Source of the DNA: Rhodocyclaceae bacterium
GTDB lineage: Bacteria; Pseudomonadota; Gammaproteobacteria; Burkholderiales; Rhodocyclaceae
Assembly: GCA_030689585.1 (NCBI GenBank)
Contig: JAUYFZ010000255.1
Location: 1 to 8,706, forward strand
Direction of reading: 5' to 3'
DNA: 8,706 nucleotides
The translations under genes and the position numbers were made by a program. Positions within the stretch are counted from its first letter, which is position 1; each line of letters starts with the position of its first letter. The notes beneath the pieces were generated by a model. That model was given only the letters and a program-made list of their open reading frames with translations, did no database searches and had not been told where the DNA came from. Positions 1 through 7,024 of the stretch are shown here, piece after piece.

Positions 1-28
1 GTATGCACACAAGTCGGAGCCTCTTACT

Positions 29-123
29 CCTCCCCCTTCAAGGGGGAGGTTGGGAGGGGGATGGGGGGAAGAATTCCGCGTAGAACCCCATCCCCCTCCC
101 AACCCTCCCCTTGAAGGGGAGGG
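29..123. repeat. Long inverted-repeat element (REP/MITE-like) after rlmL
   Basis: Two 38-nt arms (29-66 and 86-123) are inverted copies, matching at 34 of 38 positions, around a 19-nt loop that contains GAATTC. Each arm carries a smaller near-palindrome of the form CTCCCC(C)TT-C/G-AA(G)GGGGAG (29-49 and 103-123). The element can therefore fold as one long stem or as two small hairpins. It starts 43 nt after the rlmL stop and contains no gene. It could block read-through or protect the 3' end of the operon mRNA, but no U-tract follows the stem on the minus strand, so a classical terminator is not claimed. The same family occurs at 8508-8661. Translations of this repeat give spurious Pro/Leu/Lys/Gly-rich peptides. 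Confidence 0.9.
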
Positions 124-166
124 AGATTGACGCCGACCTGAGTAGTTACAAAGAAAATTCGATAAT

Positions 167-1345
167 TCACGAACGATTGCTGCCCGCAACTACAGGGAAG
201 CTGTAGAGCCGACATTCCAGATTGCCGTTGAAAAGCGGGGTTTTGCGCTTGGGAGATAGGCCGATAGCCTTGGGCAATTGCGTATCCGCAGAAAGAAACC
301 AGCAGTTCCATCCCGCAAAGTGTTTTTTTAACGCATCCCCCCAACGAGGGTAGAAAGCGGCGAGCGTGGCATCGTCCCCTAACCGTTCCCCGTAGGGGGG
401 GTTGGCTATCAGGATGCCTTCCGGTGCAGGGCGTTCAAGGTTGAGAAGGTCGGCTTGCTGCAATGTCACCAGATCGTCTAATCCCGCGTGAGACAAATTC
501 TGGCGCGTGCGAACAATGGCATCCGCTGCATGATCCGACCCCCATATCGGAAGCGGTGCATTCGTTACGTCGACCACAACACGTCGAGCCGCCGCTTCTG
601 ACCGGCATTGTTTCCATAGAGCGGGATCAAAATCGGACAATCTCTCAAACCCGAAGGCTCCCGCGTCGCGGGAAAGCCCCGGGGCATCGTTTAACGCCAT
701 GCCCGCAGCTTCCAGCAAAAAAGTTCCCGAACCGCACATAGGGTCCAGCAGGGGAATGCCGGGTTGCCAACCAATCAGGCGAAGAATGCCTGCCGCAAGA
801 TTTTCTTTGAGGGGAGCGACCACTTTGGCCATCTTGTGGCCGCGATTCCACAAGGGTTCACCGGAAGTATCCAGATAAAGCGTCGCCATGTCGGATGTCA
901 GAAAACAATGAATGCGCACATCCGGGTCTTTGGTATTGACGCTAGGACGAACCCCCGTGTCGGCACGGAAGCGGTCACAGACGGCATCCTTAATCCGCAA
1001 GGTGGCAAATTCGATGCTCTTCAACGGGGAGTGCGTCGCCGTGATATGGATGCGAATCGTTCGATCAGGTGAGAACAAACGGGGCCATTTCACCTCTTGA
1101 GCAAGGTGGTAAAGATCGTTTTCGTCGCGATAAGGCGCACTGACTAACTGCCACAGCACCCGCGTGGCGATCCGTGATTCCAGATTGACTCGGTAGCAGG
1201 TTTCCAGCGACCCCGCAAACAGAGCACCGCCGGGTACCTGTTGAATGCTGACGGCACCCGCCGTGGCGAGTTCGGCAGTTAATACGTTTTCAAGACCACG
1301 AGGGCAGGGGGAAAAGAAGATTTCTTTAGCGTGAAATACACTCAT
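167..1345 (-). CDS. rlmL: THUMP-domain class I SAM-dependent RNA methyltransferase, RlmL-like
   Basis: Predicted N2-guanine methyltransferase acting on 23S rRNA. The family is the N-terminal (RlmL) half of E. coli RlmKL, which makes m2G2445. The 392-aa protein opens with FFSPCPRGLENVL (residues 10-22), typical of the family, then has a ferredoxin-like/THUMP region to about residue 160 and GEPLWNRGHK near 162-171. The Rossmann methyltransferase follows, with SAM-binding motif I LLDPMCGSGTF (199-209) and catalytic motif IV NPPYGERLG (315-323). It ends with SPKRKTPLFNGNLECRLY. No RlmK half is present, as is usual for the stand-alone form. The ATG at 1345 has AGGG 8 nt upstream. The first residues, MSVFHAK, lie inside the repeat at 1326-1482 and resemble the start of the hemJ-like protein. 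It is the last gene of the operon, 96 nt after the R-M gene. Family assignment is firm; the exact target nucleotide is inferred. Confidence 0.9.
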   Translation of the reverse strand: MSVFHAKEIFFSPCPRGLENVLTAELATAGAVSIQQVPGGALFAGSLETCYRVNLESRIATRVLWQLVSAPYRDENDLYHLAQEVKWPRLFSPDRTIRIHITATHSPLKSIEFATLRIKDAVCDRFRADTGVRPSVNTKDPDVRIHCFLTSDMATLYLDTSGEPLWNRGHKMAKVVAPLKENLAAGILRLIGWQPGIPLLDPMCGSGTFLLEAAGMALNDAPGLSRDAGAFGFERLSDFDPALWKQCRSEAAARRVVVDVTNAPLPIWGSDHAADAIVRTRQNLSHAGLDDLVTLQQADLLNLERPAPEGILIANPPYGERLGDDATLAAFYPRWGDALKKHFAGWNCWFLSADTQLPKAIGLSPKRKTPLFNGNLECRLYSFPVVAGSNRS

Positions 1346-1482
1346 TCGGAGTACCCTGTAACAATCGAGCGAAGCGAGCTGATGAGAATCCCCCGAGAGG
1401 GGGGCGAAGGGGGGCGGGTGTTTAATCGCATTTAACGAATTTCATAGAACGAGGGTTGGCTTGGCGACCATGCGAGTTAGGG
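1326..1482. repeat. Direct repeat copy 1, spanning R-M 3' end and rlmL 5' end
   Basis: This 157-nt segment is a diverged direct copy of 6035-6195, about 80% identical by eye with small indels. It contains the last 13 or so codons of the R-M gene, the whole 96-nt intergenic gap and the first six codons of rlmL. Shared landmarks are GTGAAA at the rlmL start, ATCGAGCG followed by AGCGAGCTG, a CCCCC-GAGA-GGGGG hairpin (1390-1403), GGCGAAG, GGGCGGG, and a perfect 17-nt block, GACCATGCGAGTTAGGG (1466-1482). The match ends abruptly after 1482. The hairpin lacks a following U-run on the minus strand, so it is not called a terminator. Confidence 0.85.
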
Positions 1483-4400
1483 GTAGCGTACCTTTTGATA
1501 ATTCGCGCAGACCGTCCAGCACCATTTTTTGAGTACGGTAATGACCGACAGCCGTGACCTCCTGTTCGCGCACGATAGGGAAAGTATCGAGAATATAACT
1601 GGCCTCTTCCCGATTCAAACCGTACAGGTGCATGAACAGCGCGTCGAGGGCGGCCATGCGACGGCAGCGATCTTCTTCGTCCCAAATGAAAGGCGCACCC
1701 TCATAACCCATGTCGCGGGCGAAAGGAGCCATGTCGTGCGCCGTGTAGGTGAGATGCAGGACTTGATCACGGATGAAATCGGCGATTTTTGTTCCTCCGA
1801 TTTTCTCCTCGAAGCGTTCCGGTGCGATGACGGGCAGTTGTTCGAGAATGTACCAGTTCAGATTTTGACCCTGCACTTTGGTGCGCAACACGAAATCGAA
1901 TGCAAACGACGACAGGTTAGCCAATAGCAAGGGCGCGATACTTGCGTAAAGCGTTTCTGATCCGGTAGCAGGCAATAACATCGCCATGCTGTTGCCTACC
2001 CCGCACGTTGGCACGATGGCGGCAATCATCGTTCGTTGATTGGTTGGATTGGTAATTGCGCGGAATGACAGATACCAGTCGCGTCGCTCGTTCGGAGGAA
2101 GGTGGCTTGCGGCTACCCAATACTGCGGGGTTGGAGAAAACGACGTATCTGCTTTCTGTTTCACAGAGGTCGATAGGCTGGAGGCGACCACCTTGAGATT
2201 TTCTTCGTTGACCGTGACACTCGCAGCACGATGATCGAAATGCCAGATCATCTTGCCAACATACAACGGAACCACCACCTCGTCCTGTTTCTTTGCTTCC
2301 TTGCGCGTTAGAAACAGATGCGAGTCGTTGGTCATGTGAAACATCGTCACATACTTCACCGGCCAAACGCTTTTTTCTTCACCGTGACGATGATCGACCA
2401 AGATGGGATGCTCTCGGTAGAGGCGCATCGTGATCTCGGCATCGCGCTGGTTTCTGAAAATGGGCGCGGCGCCCGTATTGGGATTGACTCGCCTGAAATC
2501 TTCAGCCGATAGTTCAAGCAGGCGAGTCGGATCCTCTAGTTCTGCGATGTCGTGTAGGTAGAAAGCGCATTGTGAAACCGGGAAAACACGCTTCTTACCG
2601 CCAAAAACTAGGGTGCTGAACTTGAAAGATGAATGAACATCCGGGAAAAACACCTTCTTGTTTTCAAAATCGAAGAGTGCGCCCAATCGTCCGGTGGACG
2701 AAAGTCCGCTGAAGAATTCCGACGCGCCCTTATCGGCGGCGATACCGGAAGGGGTGAGCAGAGCCACGATGCCATCGTCGCTGACCAAGGATTGCGCCCG
2801 TTCGACGAACAGGCTGTAGAGATTGACATCACCCCCCCCTAGCAAAGGGTAATCCCCGCTTTTTGACAATACGCGAGTGTTCGCCAAAGCCGTATCACGC
2901 GCTTCTACATATTCTTTCCACAACGGGGCGGGGCCATGTTTCTTCTTTTCGAGGGCGTCGATCATCTGCTTACGATCAGCGGCACGAGGCTTTTTGGCGA
3001 TAGCCGGATCACGCTCGGCAAACCATTCCACTTCCTGTAACTTGATGCGATCCCAAGGGGGGTTGCCGAGCACGATGTCGAACCCTCCCGGAAACACCGT
3101 GGGGAATTCTGTCTGCCAGTGAAAAAACCGCTCGCGTGCGGCAATTTGGCGCAAGTCATCCAGTAACGCTTCGCCCGGTGTGGGAAGGTCGGGTTCCTTA
3201 ACCCCCTGAAACTCATCGTCTTCCAGCGGCTTTGGCATCAACAGTGCCATCAAGTTGTGATGGGGTGAAAAAATTTCCGCCAGTGCTTGTGCCGTCCCGT
3301 TCTCTCCTACTTTCACCAGTTTGCGTGCATCATTGACCGGCCATGCAGGAAACTTCCAGCGCATGGCACGCCAGAAATCGAGGAGGGCCAAAATGGGTCG
3401 AACCTGTTCCGTCGCTTCGTCGGCCAGTTTCTGGGACAAACGAACTTCGACACTATCGATATCGGTGAGATCAGCGACTTGAGTCAAGTTTTTCGCAGCA
3501 AATTCGATCCGTTGAAGCTCAGATTGCTGAAACAGCATACCGATGGAAGACAATCCGCGAGTCACCTCGGACAACGATTCGCCGTGCAGAGAATCGCCAC
3601 ATTTCAGATGGTGATCTAGAAATGATAGGGGAGCACCCACCGTAAAGGTGTGCAGCCACAAGGCCGTTTTGGCTAGTTCAACCGCCATGGGGTTTTTGTC
3701 CACGCCGAAAACAGACTTTTTGAGCACCATGCGGCGCATGATATGCCGATCATCGAGCTGGTCATCGGTCACGGCCCATCCATGTTCATGCGCCGCGCCT
3801 TTGATCGTGCGACGAATGTGCGCGATGCGGGCCACTAGGGGGCTTTGCCAGGGCCGCCCCTGCTCGACCAGATGCGCCGCCCAAGGTTGGGCGTTCGTCA
3901 GAAGTTCAGCGGCATCCATGGCTTCCAGCGCACGGTCGGCCAGATCGTCGACCAATGAAACAAGAAAATGCCCGCTCCCCATGGCCGGGTCGCATATTTT
4001 GAGTTCGAGCAACGCACTGGCGGGATCACATTGATCCAACAGTTCCCAGTCGGCAGGGTTGAGCGAAGTTTTCCTCTTCCATTTTTCAATGCGTTCCGAA
4101 AAGATACCCCTATGTTCATTCGCGAGCCGTCCCACCGATTCGCGCAGAACCAAGCGCACGAGATCGTCATGGGTGTAATAGCTGCCAGACACTTTGCGTG
4201 CAAAACTGGAAGGGTGCGCGACGATGCGATTGATCGCCGGTATGCCTTCGGCGATATTCTCTGTCACGACCTCGTGTTCAAGCCGGTATTCGAGCAATCG
4301 CTCATAGATGCCGCCCAAATGGGCGACGGAAAGATCACGGTAGTTGATCCAGCCGCGCTGGCTGTCTTCGGTGCGACGCGACAGGGCATCGATAATCGGG

Positions 4401-5623
4401 GCCATTACGGCATCGGGCACGCGGGATCGCTTCAGCAGTGGCGCACGACGACAGTCGAACAATCCACCGTTATAAGCGGGGATACCCACAATATCCTCGC
4501 CTTCGTCGATCAGTTGGAATACGCCTTGCAAATCTCGATAGAAATTATCGATGCGGTTGGCAAGTGGTCGGCCCGCATCGATGTCGTCGCGCACCTGTTC
4601 GCGCAGACGGCGTACGCTATAGCGATGGTAACGACTATCCCGAACCGGCAGCAATCCGCGATCTTCGGCATAAAAAAGGAACAACAGGCGATAGAGCAGT
4701 ACCAGTGCGGCTTCTCGCACTTCGTCAAGATAGGCGCGGGTGTAACGTCTGCGACGGGTCGGGCCGATGCCGACGAACTCGATTCGCGCAGACAGACCAT
4801 CGCCCACCGTTAAGGCATGGGACAGGGCTGGGAAAATGTCTCGGAACACCCGCGCCCCTAAATCCTGGGAGACTTTGTCTTCGTAAATACGAGCTTCATT
4901 GAGTGCGAAGGCATGGAAACTGCGACCCGCAGTGTCCCAAGCCTGCGAAAGAAAAGCGGCGCGATGAAACATGAGAAAGAAAAGTCGCAAGGCATGATCT
5001 GAAGCGGGGGCTTCAGGGTTCGGCGCAATGCCCGGAACAGCCAGCGCGAGGGCAAGATTGATCTCGAAAAATTCCTCGGCGCGAGAGCGTGCGTCCTGCC
5101 AGTAGAGTCGCCATATCGCGCCATTGGTGAGTACGCCCCATTTCACGGCTCTGTCGGACACGACATCAACACGCGACAAATAACGCAACATCTGCGAGGA
5201 AGGGGTGCCAGGGGTGGCCGTTTCAACGGTGTCACCGCGATCTAACGGACGCAGCCAGCGTTTTGCTTCCAGGATAGCGAGTCCGTGGCGGTAGCGTTTG
5301 TCGTCGCGGTTTTCTGCCAGGGCCGTTTGTTTGGCCGTCGCATTTGGAAACAACAAAATGTCCGGCACGTCTTCGCGTCGTTGGCCAGAAAGATTGACTT
5401 GCGGCAGATAATCGTCTTCCCATCCTAATTGGCCCAGCGTTTTTTCAATGAGTAATTGTTCAGTCTGCGCTTCATTGATGGTCGAATCGGCAGAAAACGA
5501 AGCGAAAATGTTCGTCAACGCCTCGCGAAAACTCGCTAATACCTCATCCGTCAGTGCGACGCAGGGGGGAGTCTCCAGAATGCCTTGATGCAGAAAATCC
5601 TGACTGAAGAGTTGTCCGTTCAT
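1442..5623 (-). CDS. Single-chain Eco57I-type (type IIG-like) restriction-modification enzyme
   Basis: Predicted N6-adenine DNA methyltransferase fused to a restriction nuclease, 1393 aa. An N-terminal PD-(D/E)XK nuclease signature is complete: PD at 87-88 and E119-A-K121 in AILEAKRW, followed by KWGVLTNGAIWRLY (161-174), typical of type I/IIG nuclease domains. A helical linker contains LLYRLLFLFYAEDRGLLP (309-326). The gamma-class methyltransferase has motif I CDPAMGSGHF (544-553), FGVDKNP (639-645) and catalytic NPPW (854-857) in GNPPWDRIKLQE. The region after about 1050 is the likely target-recognition part, with ITNPTNQRT and QGQNLNWYILEQLPV. No helicase motifs are seen. The start at 5623 was chosen over an upstream in-frame ATG at 5842 because that extension overlaps the hemJ-like gene and looks non-protein-like, and because GAGG lies 8 nt before ATG 5623. 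The stop of the hemJ-like gene and this start share a base (TAATG), implying translational coupling. The C-terminal tail TRMVAKPTLVL is repeat-encoded. Recognition sequence and activity are unknown. Confidence 0.92.
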   Translation of the reverse strand: MNGQLFSQDFLHQGILETPPCVALTDEVLASFREALTNIFASFSADSTINEAQTEQLLIEKTLGQLGWEDDYLPQVNLSGQRREDVPDILLFPNATAKQTALAENRDDKRYRHGLAILEAKRWLRPLDRGDTVETATPGTPSSQMLRYLSRVDVVSDRAVKWGVLTNGAIWRLYWQDARSRAEEFFEINLALALAVPGIAPNPEAPASDHALRLFFLMFHRAAFLSQAWDTAGRSFHAFALNEARIYEDKVSQDLGARVFRDIFPALSHALTVGDGLSARIEFVGIGPTRRRRYTRAYLDEVREAALVLLYRLLFLFYAEDRGLLPVRDSRYHRYSVRRLREQVRDDIDAGRPLANRIDNFYRDLQGVFQLIDEGEDIVGIPAYNGGLFDCRRAPLLKRSRVPDAVMAPIIDALSRRTEDSQRGWINYRDLSVAHLGGIYERLLEYRLEHEVVTENIAEGIPAINRIVAHPSSFARKVSGSYYTHDDLVRLVLRESVGRLANEHRGIFSERIEKWKRKTSLNPADWELLDQCDPASALLELKICDPAMGSGHFLVSLVDDLADRALEAMDAAELLTNAQPWAAHLVEQGRPWQSPLVARIAHIRRTIKGAAHEHGWAVTDDQLDDRHIMRRMVLKKSVFGVDKNPMAVELAKTALWLHTFTVGAPLSFLDHHLKCGDSLHGESLSEVTRGLSSIGMLFQQSELQRIEFAAKNLTQVADLTDIDSVEVRLSQKLADEATEQVRPILALLDFWRAMRWKFPAWPVNDARKLVKVGENGTAQALAEIFSPHHNLMALLMPKPLEDDEFQGVKEPDLPTPGEALLDDLRQIAARERFFHWQTEFPTVFPGGFDIVLGNPPWDRIKLQEVEWFAERDPAIAKKPRAADRKQMIDALEKKKHGPAPLWKEYVEARDTALANTRVLSKSGDYPLLGGGDVNLYSLFVERAQSLVSDDGIVALLTPSGIAADKGASEFFSGLSSTGRLGALFDFENKKVFFPDVHSSFKFSTLVFGGKKRVFPVSQCAFYLHDIAELEDPTRLLELSAEDFRRVNPNTGAAPIFRNQRDAEITMRLYREHPILVDHRHGEEKSVWPVKYVTMFHMTNDSHLFLTRKEAKKQDEVVVPLYVGKMIWHFDHRAASVTVNEENLKVVASSLSTSVKQKADTSFSPTPQYWVAASHLPPNERRDWYLSFRAITNPTNQRTMIAAIVPTCGVGNSMAMLLPATGSETLYASIAPLLLANLSSFAFDFVLRTKVQGQNLNWYILEQLPVIAPERFEEKIGGTKIADFIRDQVLHLTYTAHDMAPFARDMGYEGAPFIWDEEDRCRRMAALDALFMHLYGLNREEASYILDTFPIVREQEVTAVGHYRTQKMVLDGLRELSKGTLPLTRMVAKPTLVL

Positions 5624-6054
5624 TAAAACGGCCTCACAACCACAAGAATGACCACGGCCAACAATGCAAGCACGGGGAGTTCGTTGAACACGCGAAACCA
5701 GACGTGAGAGCGGGTATTCGTGCCGCTCGTGAAGTGGGCCAGCAATCGGCCACAGTAAAAGTGATAACCGATGAGACCGGCGACCAGTGCGGTTTTGACG
5801 AAAATCCAGCTTTCCATATAACCGAACAAATGCCATAACCACAGGCCGGTGATGACGGCTAATCCGGCAATCGGGGTGACAAAACGATAGAGTTTGGCCG
5901 CCATCAATAACAACCGGTCACGTTCGGGAACAGTGTCCACCATCGCAAGATTGACGAAAATGCGCGGCAGGTAAAAAAGACCCGCAAACCAACTGACGAC
6001 AAAAAAGATGTGGAAGGCTTTTATCCAGAGCAGGTTAACGTGAAAGATACTCAT
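5623..6054 (-). CDS. HemJ/CopD-like (UPF0093) integral membrane protein
   Basis: The 143-aa protein belongs to the UPF0093 family, whose characterised members (HemJ) are protoporphyrinogen IX oxidases in heme synthesis; it is often annotated as a CopD family protein. About four hydrophobic helices are visible: roughly 9-33, 56-77, 83-100 and 124-140. Family hallmarks are KAFHI (12-16), WFAGLFYLPRIFV (22-34), a Lys in FVKTALV (K87), GYHFYCGRLL (97-105), NTRS (113-116), FRVFNELPVL (120-129) and the closing VVVRPF. The usual FVYH motif of HemJ reads FVNL here, so oxidase activity is likely but not certain. The ATG at 6054 follows GGGG with an 8-nt gap. The first residues, MSIFHVN, are encoded by the repeat at 6035-6195 and look like an addition to the usual N-terminus. 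It follows the SDR gene by 100 nt and is coupled to the R-M gene by TAATG. Confidence 0.85.
   Translation of the reverse strand: MSIFHVNLLWIKAFHIFFVVSWFAGLFYLPRIFVNLAMVDTVPERDRLLLMAAKLYRFVTPIAGLAVITGLWLWHLFGYMESWIFVKTALVAGLIGYHFYCGRLLAHFTSGTNTRSHVWFRVFNELPVLALLAVVILVVVRPF
5632..5635 (-). promoter_or_regulatory. Shine-Dalgarno GAGG that sets the R-M start
   Basis: On the minus strand GAGG lies 8 nt before the ATG at 5623, inside the last codons of the hemJ-like gene. With the TAATG stop/start overlap it supports 5623 as the true start of the R-M enzyme rather than the longer reading that begins at 5842. Confidence 0.7.
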
Positions 6055-6195
6055 TCGGCGTGCCCCGTCATAATCGAGCGCAGCGAGCTGGTCAGAGAAC
6101 CCCCCGAGAGGGGGGCGAAGGAGGGCGGGCGTTTAAAATTGCTTTCAGCGTATTTCATGTGACAGGGGTGGGCTTCGTGACCATGCGAGTTAGGG
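6035..6195. repeat. Direct repeat copy 2, spanning SDR 3' end and hemJ-like 5' end
   Basis: This 161-nt segment is the partner of 1326-1482 in the same orientation. It holds the last codons of the SDR gene, the 100-nt gap and the first codons of the hemJ-like gene. In the terminal 42 nt (6154-6195 against 1441-1482) the copies align without gaps at 34 of 42 positions, with stop codons in register and a perfect 17-nt end block (6179-6195). The central hairpin CCCCCC-GAGA-GGGGGG is at 6100-6115. Sequence similarity stops sharply beyond 6195. Confidence 0.85.
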
Positions 6196-7024
6196 TTTCC
6201 ATGTTGATGACGGGATGATTTAGTTTGACACCCAGTTCTTTTTTCATCCGGCGATTATCTATCCGGCGCGACTCGTTCATAAAAGAAAATTGCATCGGTG
6301 AAAGAATGCGCTGAGCTTCGCGTCGAGAAACACTCGGTGGCAAGGGTAGATGAAAAGTCTGGGCCAACCGATTAAACCATTCTTCGACCGTCCATTCGGA
6401 ATCATCGCAAATGTTGTATATCCGGTTGGGCCGTCCGCGCAGCAAGGCAGCAGCGCAAGCGAGTGCCAGATCGTCTGCATGAATGTGGTTGGTGAACACC
6501 TCCGTCACCACGGGCCATCCTTGCCGAATGCGTTCCAATGGCAACCGGTTGGCCGCATAGATCCCCGGCACCCTTAACAGGCTGACCCGACATCCGGTCG
6601 TTCCAAAGTGCCGCAAGGCGATTTCTGCGGCGACTCGTCGTTGGGCGCGATTGGTCAGTGGGGCAATGGGTCGTGTTTCAGTCACCCATTGCCCCCCACA
6701 ATCGCCATATACGCCGGTCGTTCCGATGTAGACGAGGCTCTGCGGCAACCGTCCTCGGCGCAACACCGCCATGAATCGCCGAATTCTTGGATCATCATCG
6801 TTCGTGGCAGTGGAAGGCGGGGCGGTGTAAAGAACGGCATGAGCGAGTCCGGTCAATCGACGCAGTGTTTTCAGGTGGTCAAGGTCGCCGATAACCTGCG
6901 TAACCCCCTTAAGACTGGGGTCACGTTCGCGCATTAGTACATAGATACGCCAGTGGCGGGCCAGTTGGGGTAACGTGCGACGTGCAATATCGCCACAGCC
7001 GACGATCAATAACCTGCGTTTCAT
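6155..7024 (-). CDS. Atypical extended SDR / NAD(P)-dependent epimerase-like protein (YeeZ-like)
   Basis: The 289-aa Rossmann-fold protein begins MKRRLLIVGCGDIARRTL, with the dinucleotide-binding turn GCGDIA at 9-14. GDLDH (46-50) follows the second half-fold, then VYIGTTGVYGDCGG (98-111), RVPGIYA (151-157), TNHIHADDLALA (178-189) and YNICDDSEW (203-211). The Tyr in GVYGD (Y106) is present, but the Lys four residues later of the classical YxxxK active site is absent. This matches the atypical SDR group of E. coli YeeZ, whose substrate is unknown, so no reaction is assigned. The ATG overlaps the rng stop as ATGA (4 nt), implying translational coupling. The last 11-13 residues, ending TRMVTKPTPVT, extend past what looks like the natural domain end and are encoded by the repeat at 6035-6195; the R-M enzyme has almost the same tail. 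Confidence 0.88.
   Translation of the reverse strand: MKRRLLIVGCGDIARRTLPQLARHWRIYVLMRERDPSLKGVTQVIGDLDHLKTLRRLTGLAHAVLYTAPPSTATNDDDPRIRRFMAVLRRGRLPQSLVYIGTTGVYGDCGGQWVTETRPIAPLTNRAQRRVAAEIALRHFGTTGCRVSLLRVPGIYAANRLPLERIRQGWPVVTEVFTNHIHADDLALACAAALLRGRPNRIYNICDDSEWTVEEWFNRLAQTFHLPLPPSVSRREAQRILSPMQFSFMNESRRIDNRRMKKELGVKLNHPVINMETLTRMVTKPTPVT

Noticed and set aside
24..344. 106-aa minus-strand reading frame
   Set aside because: Half is a shadow of the rlmL 3' end in another frame and half is translated palindromic repeat.
1390..1403. CCCCC-GAGA-GGGGG hairpin as a rho-independent terminator
   Set aside because: No U-run follows on the minus strand, and the same hairpin at 6100-6115 lies inside the operon; treated as part of the repeat.
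3968..4813. 281-aa plus-strand reading frame antisense to the R-M gene
   Set aside because: It lies wholly opposite well-supported R-M coding sequence, has no recognisable domain, and is a typical antisense shadow of a high-GC gene.
5624..5842. N-terminal 73-residue extension of the R-M reading frame
   Set aside because: It overlaps the hemJ-like gene out of frame, is Arg/Cys/His-rich and unlike the family; ATG 5623 has a good GAGG and the TAATG coupling.
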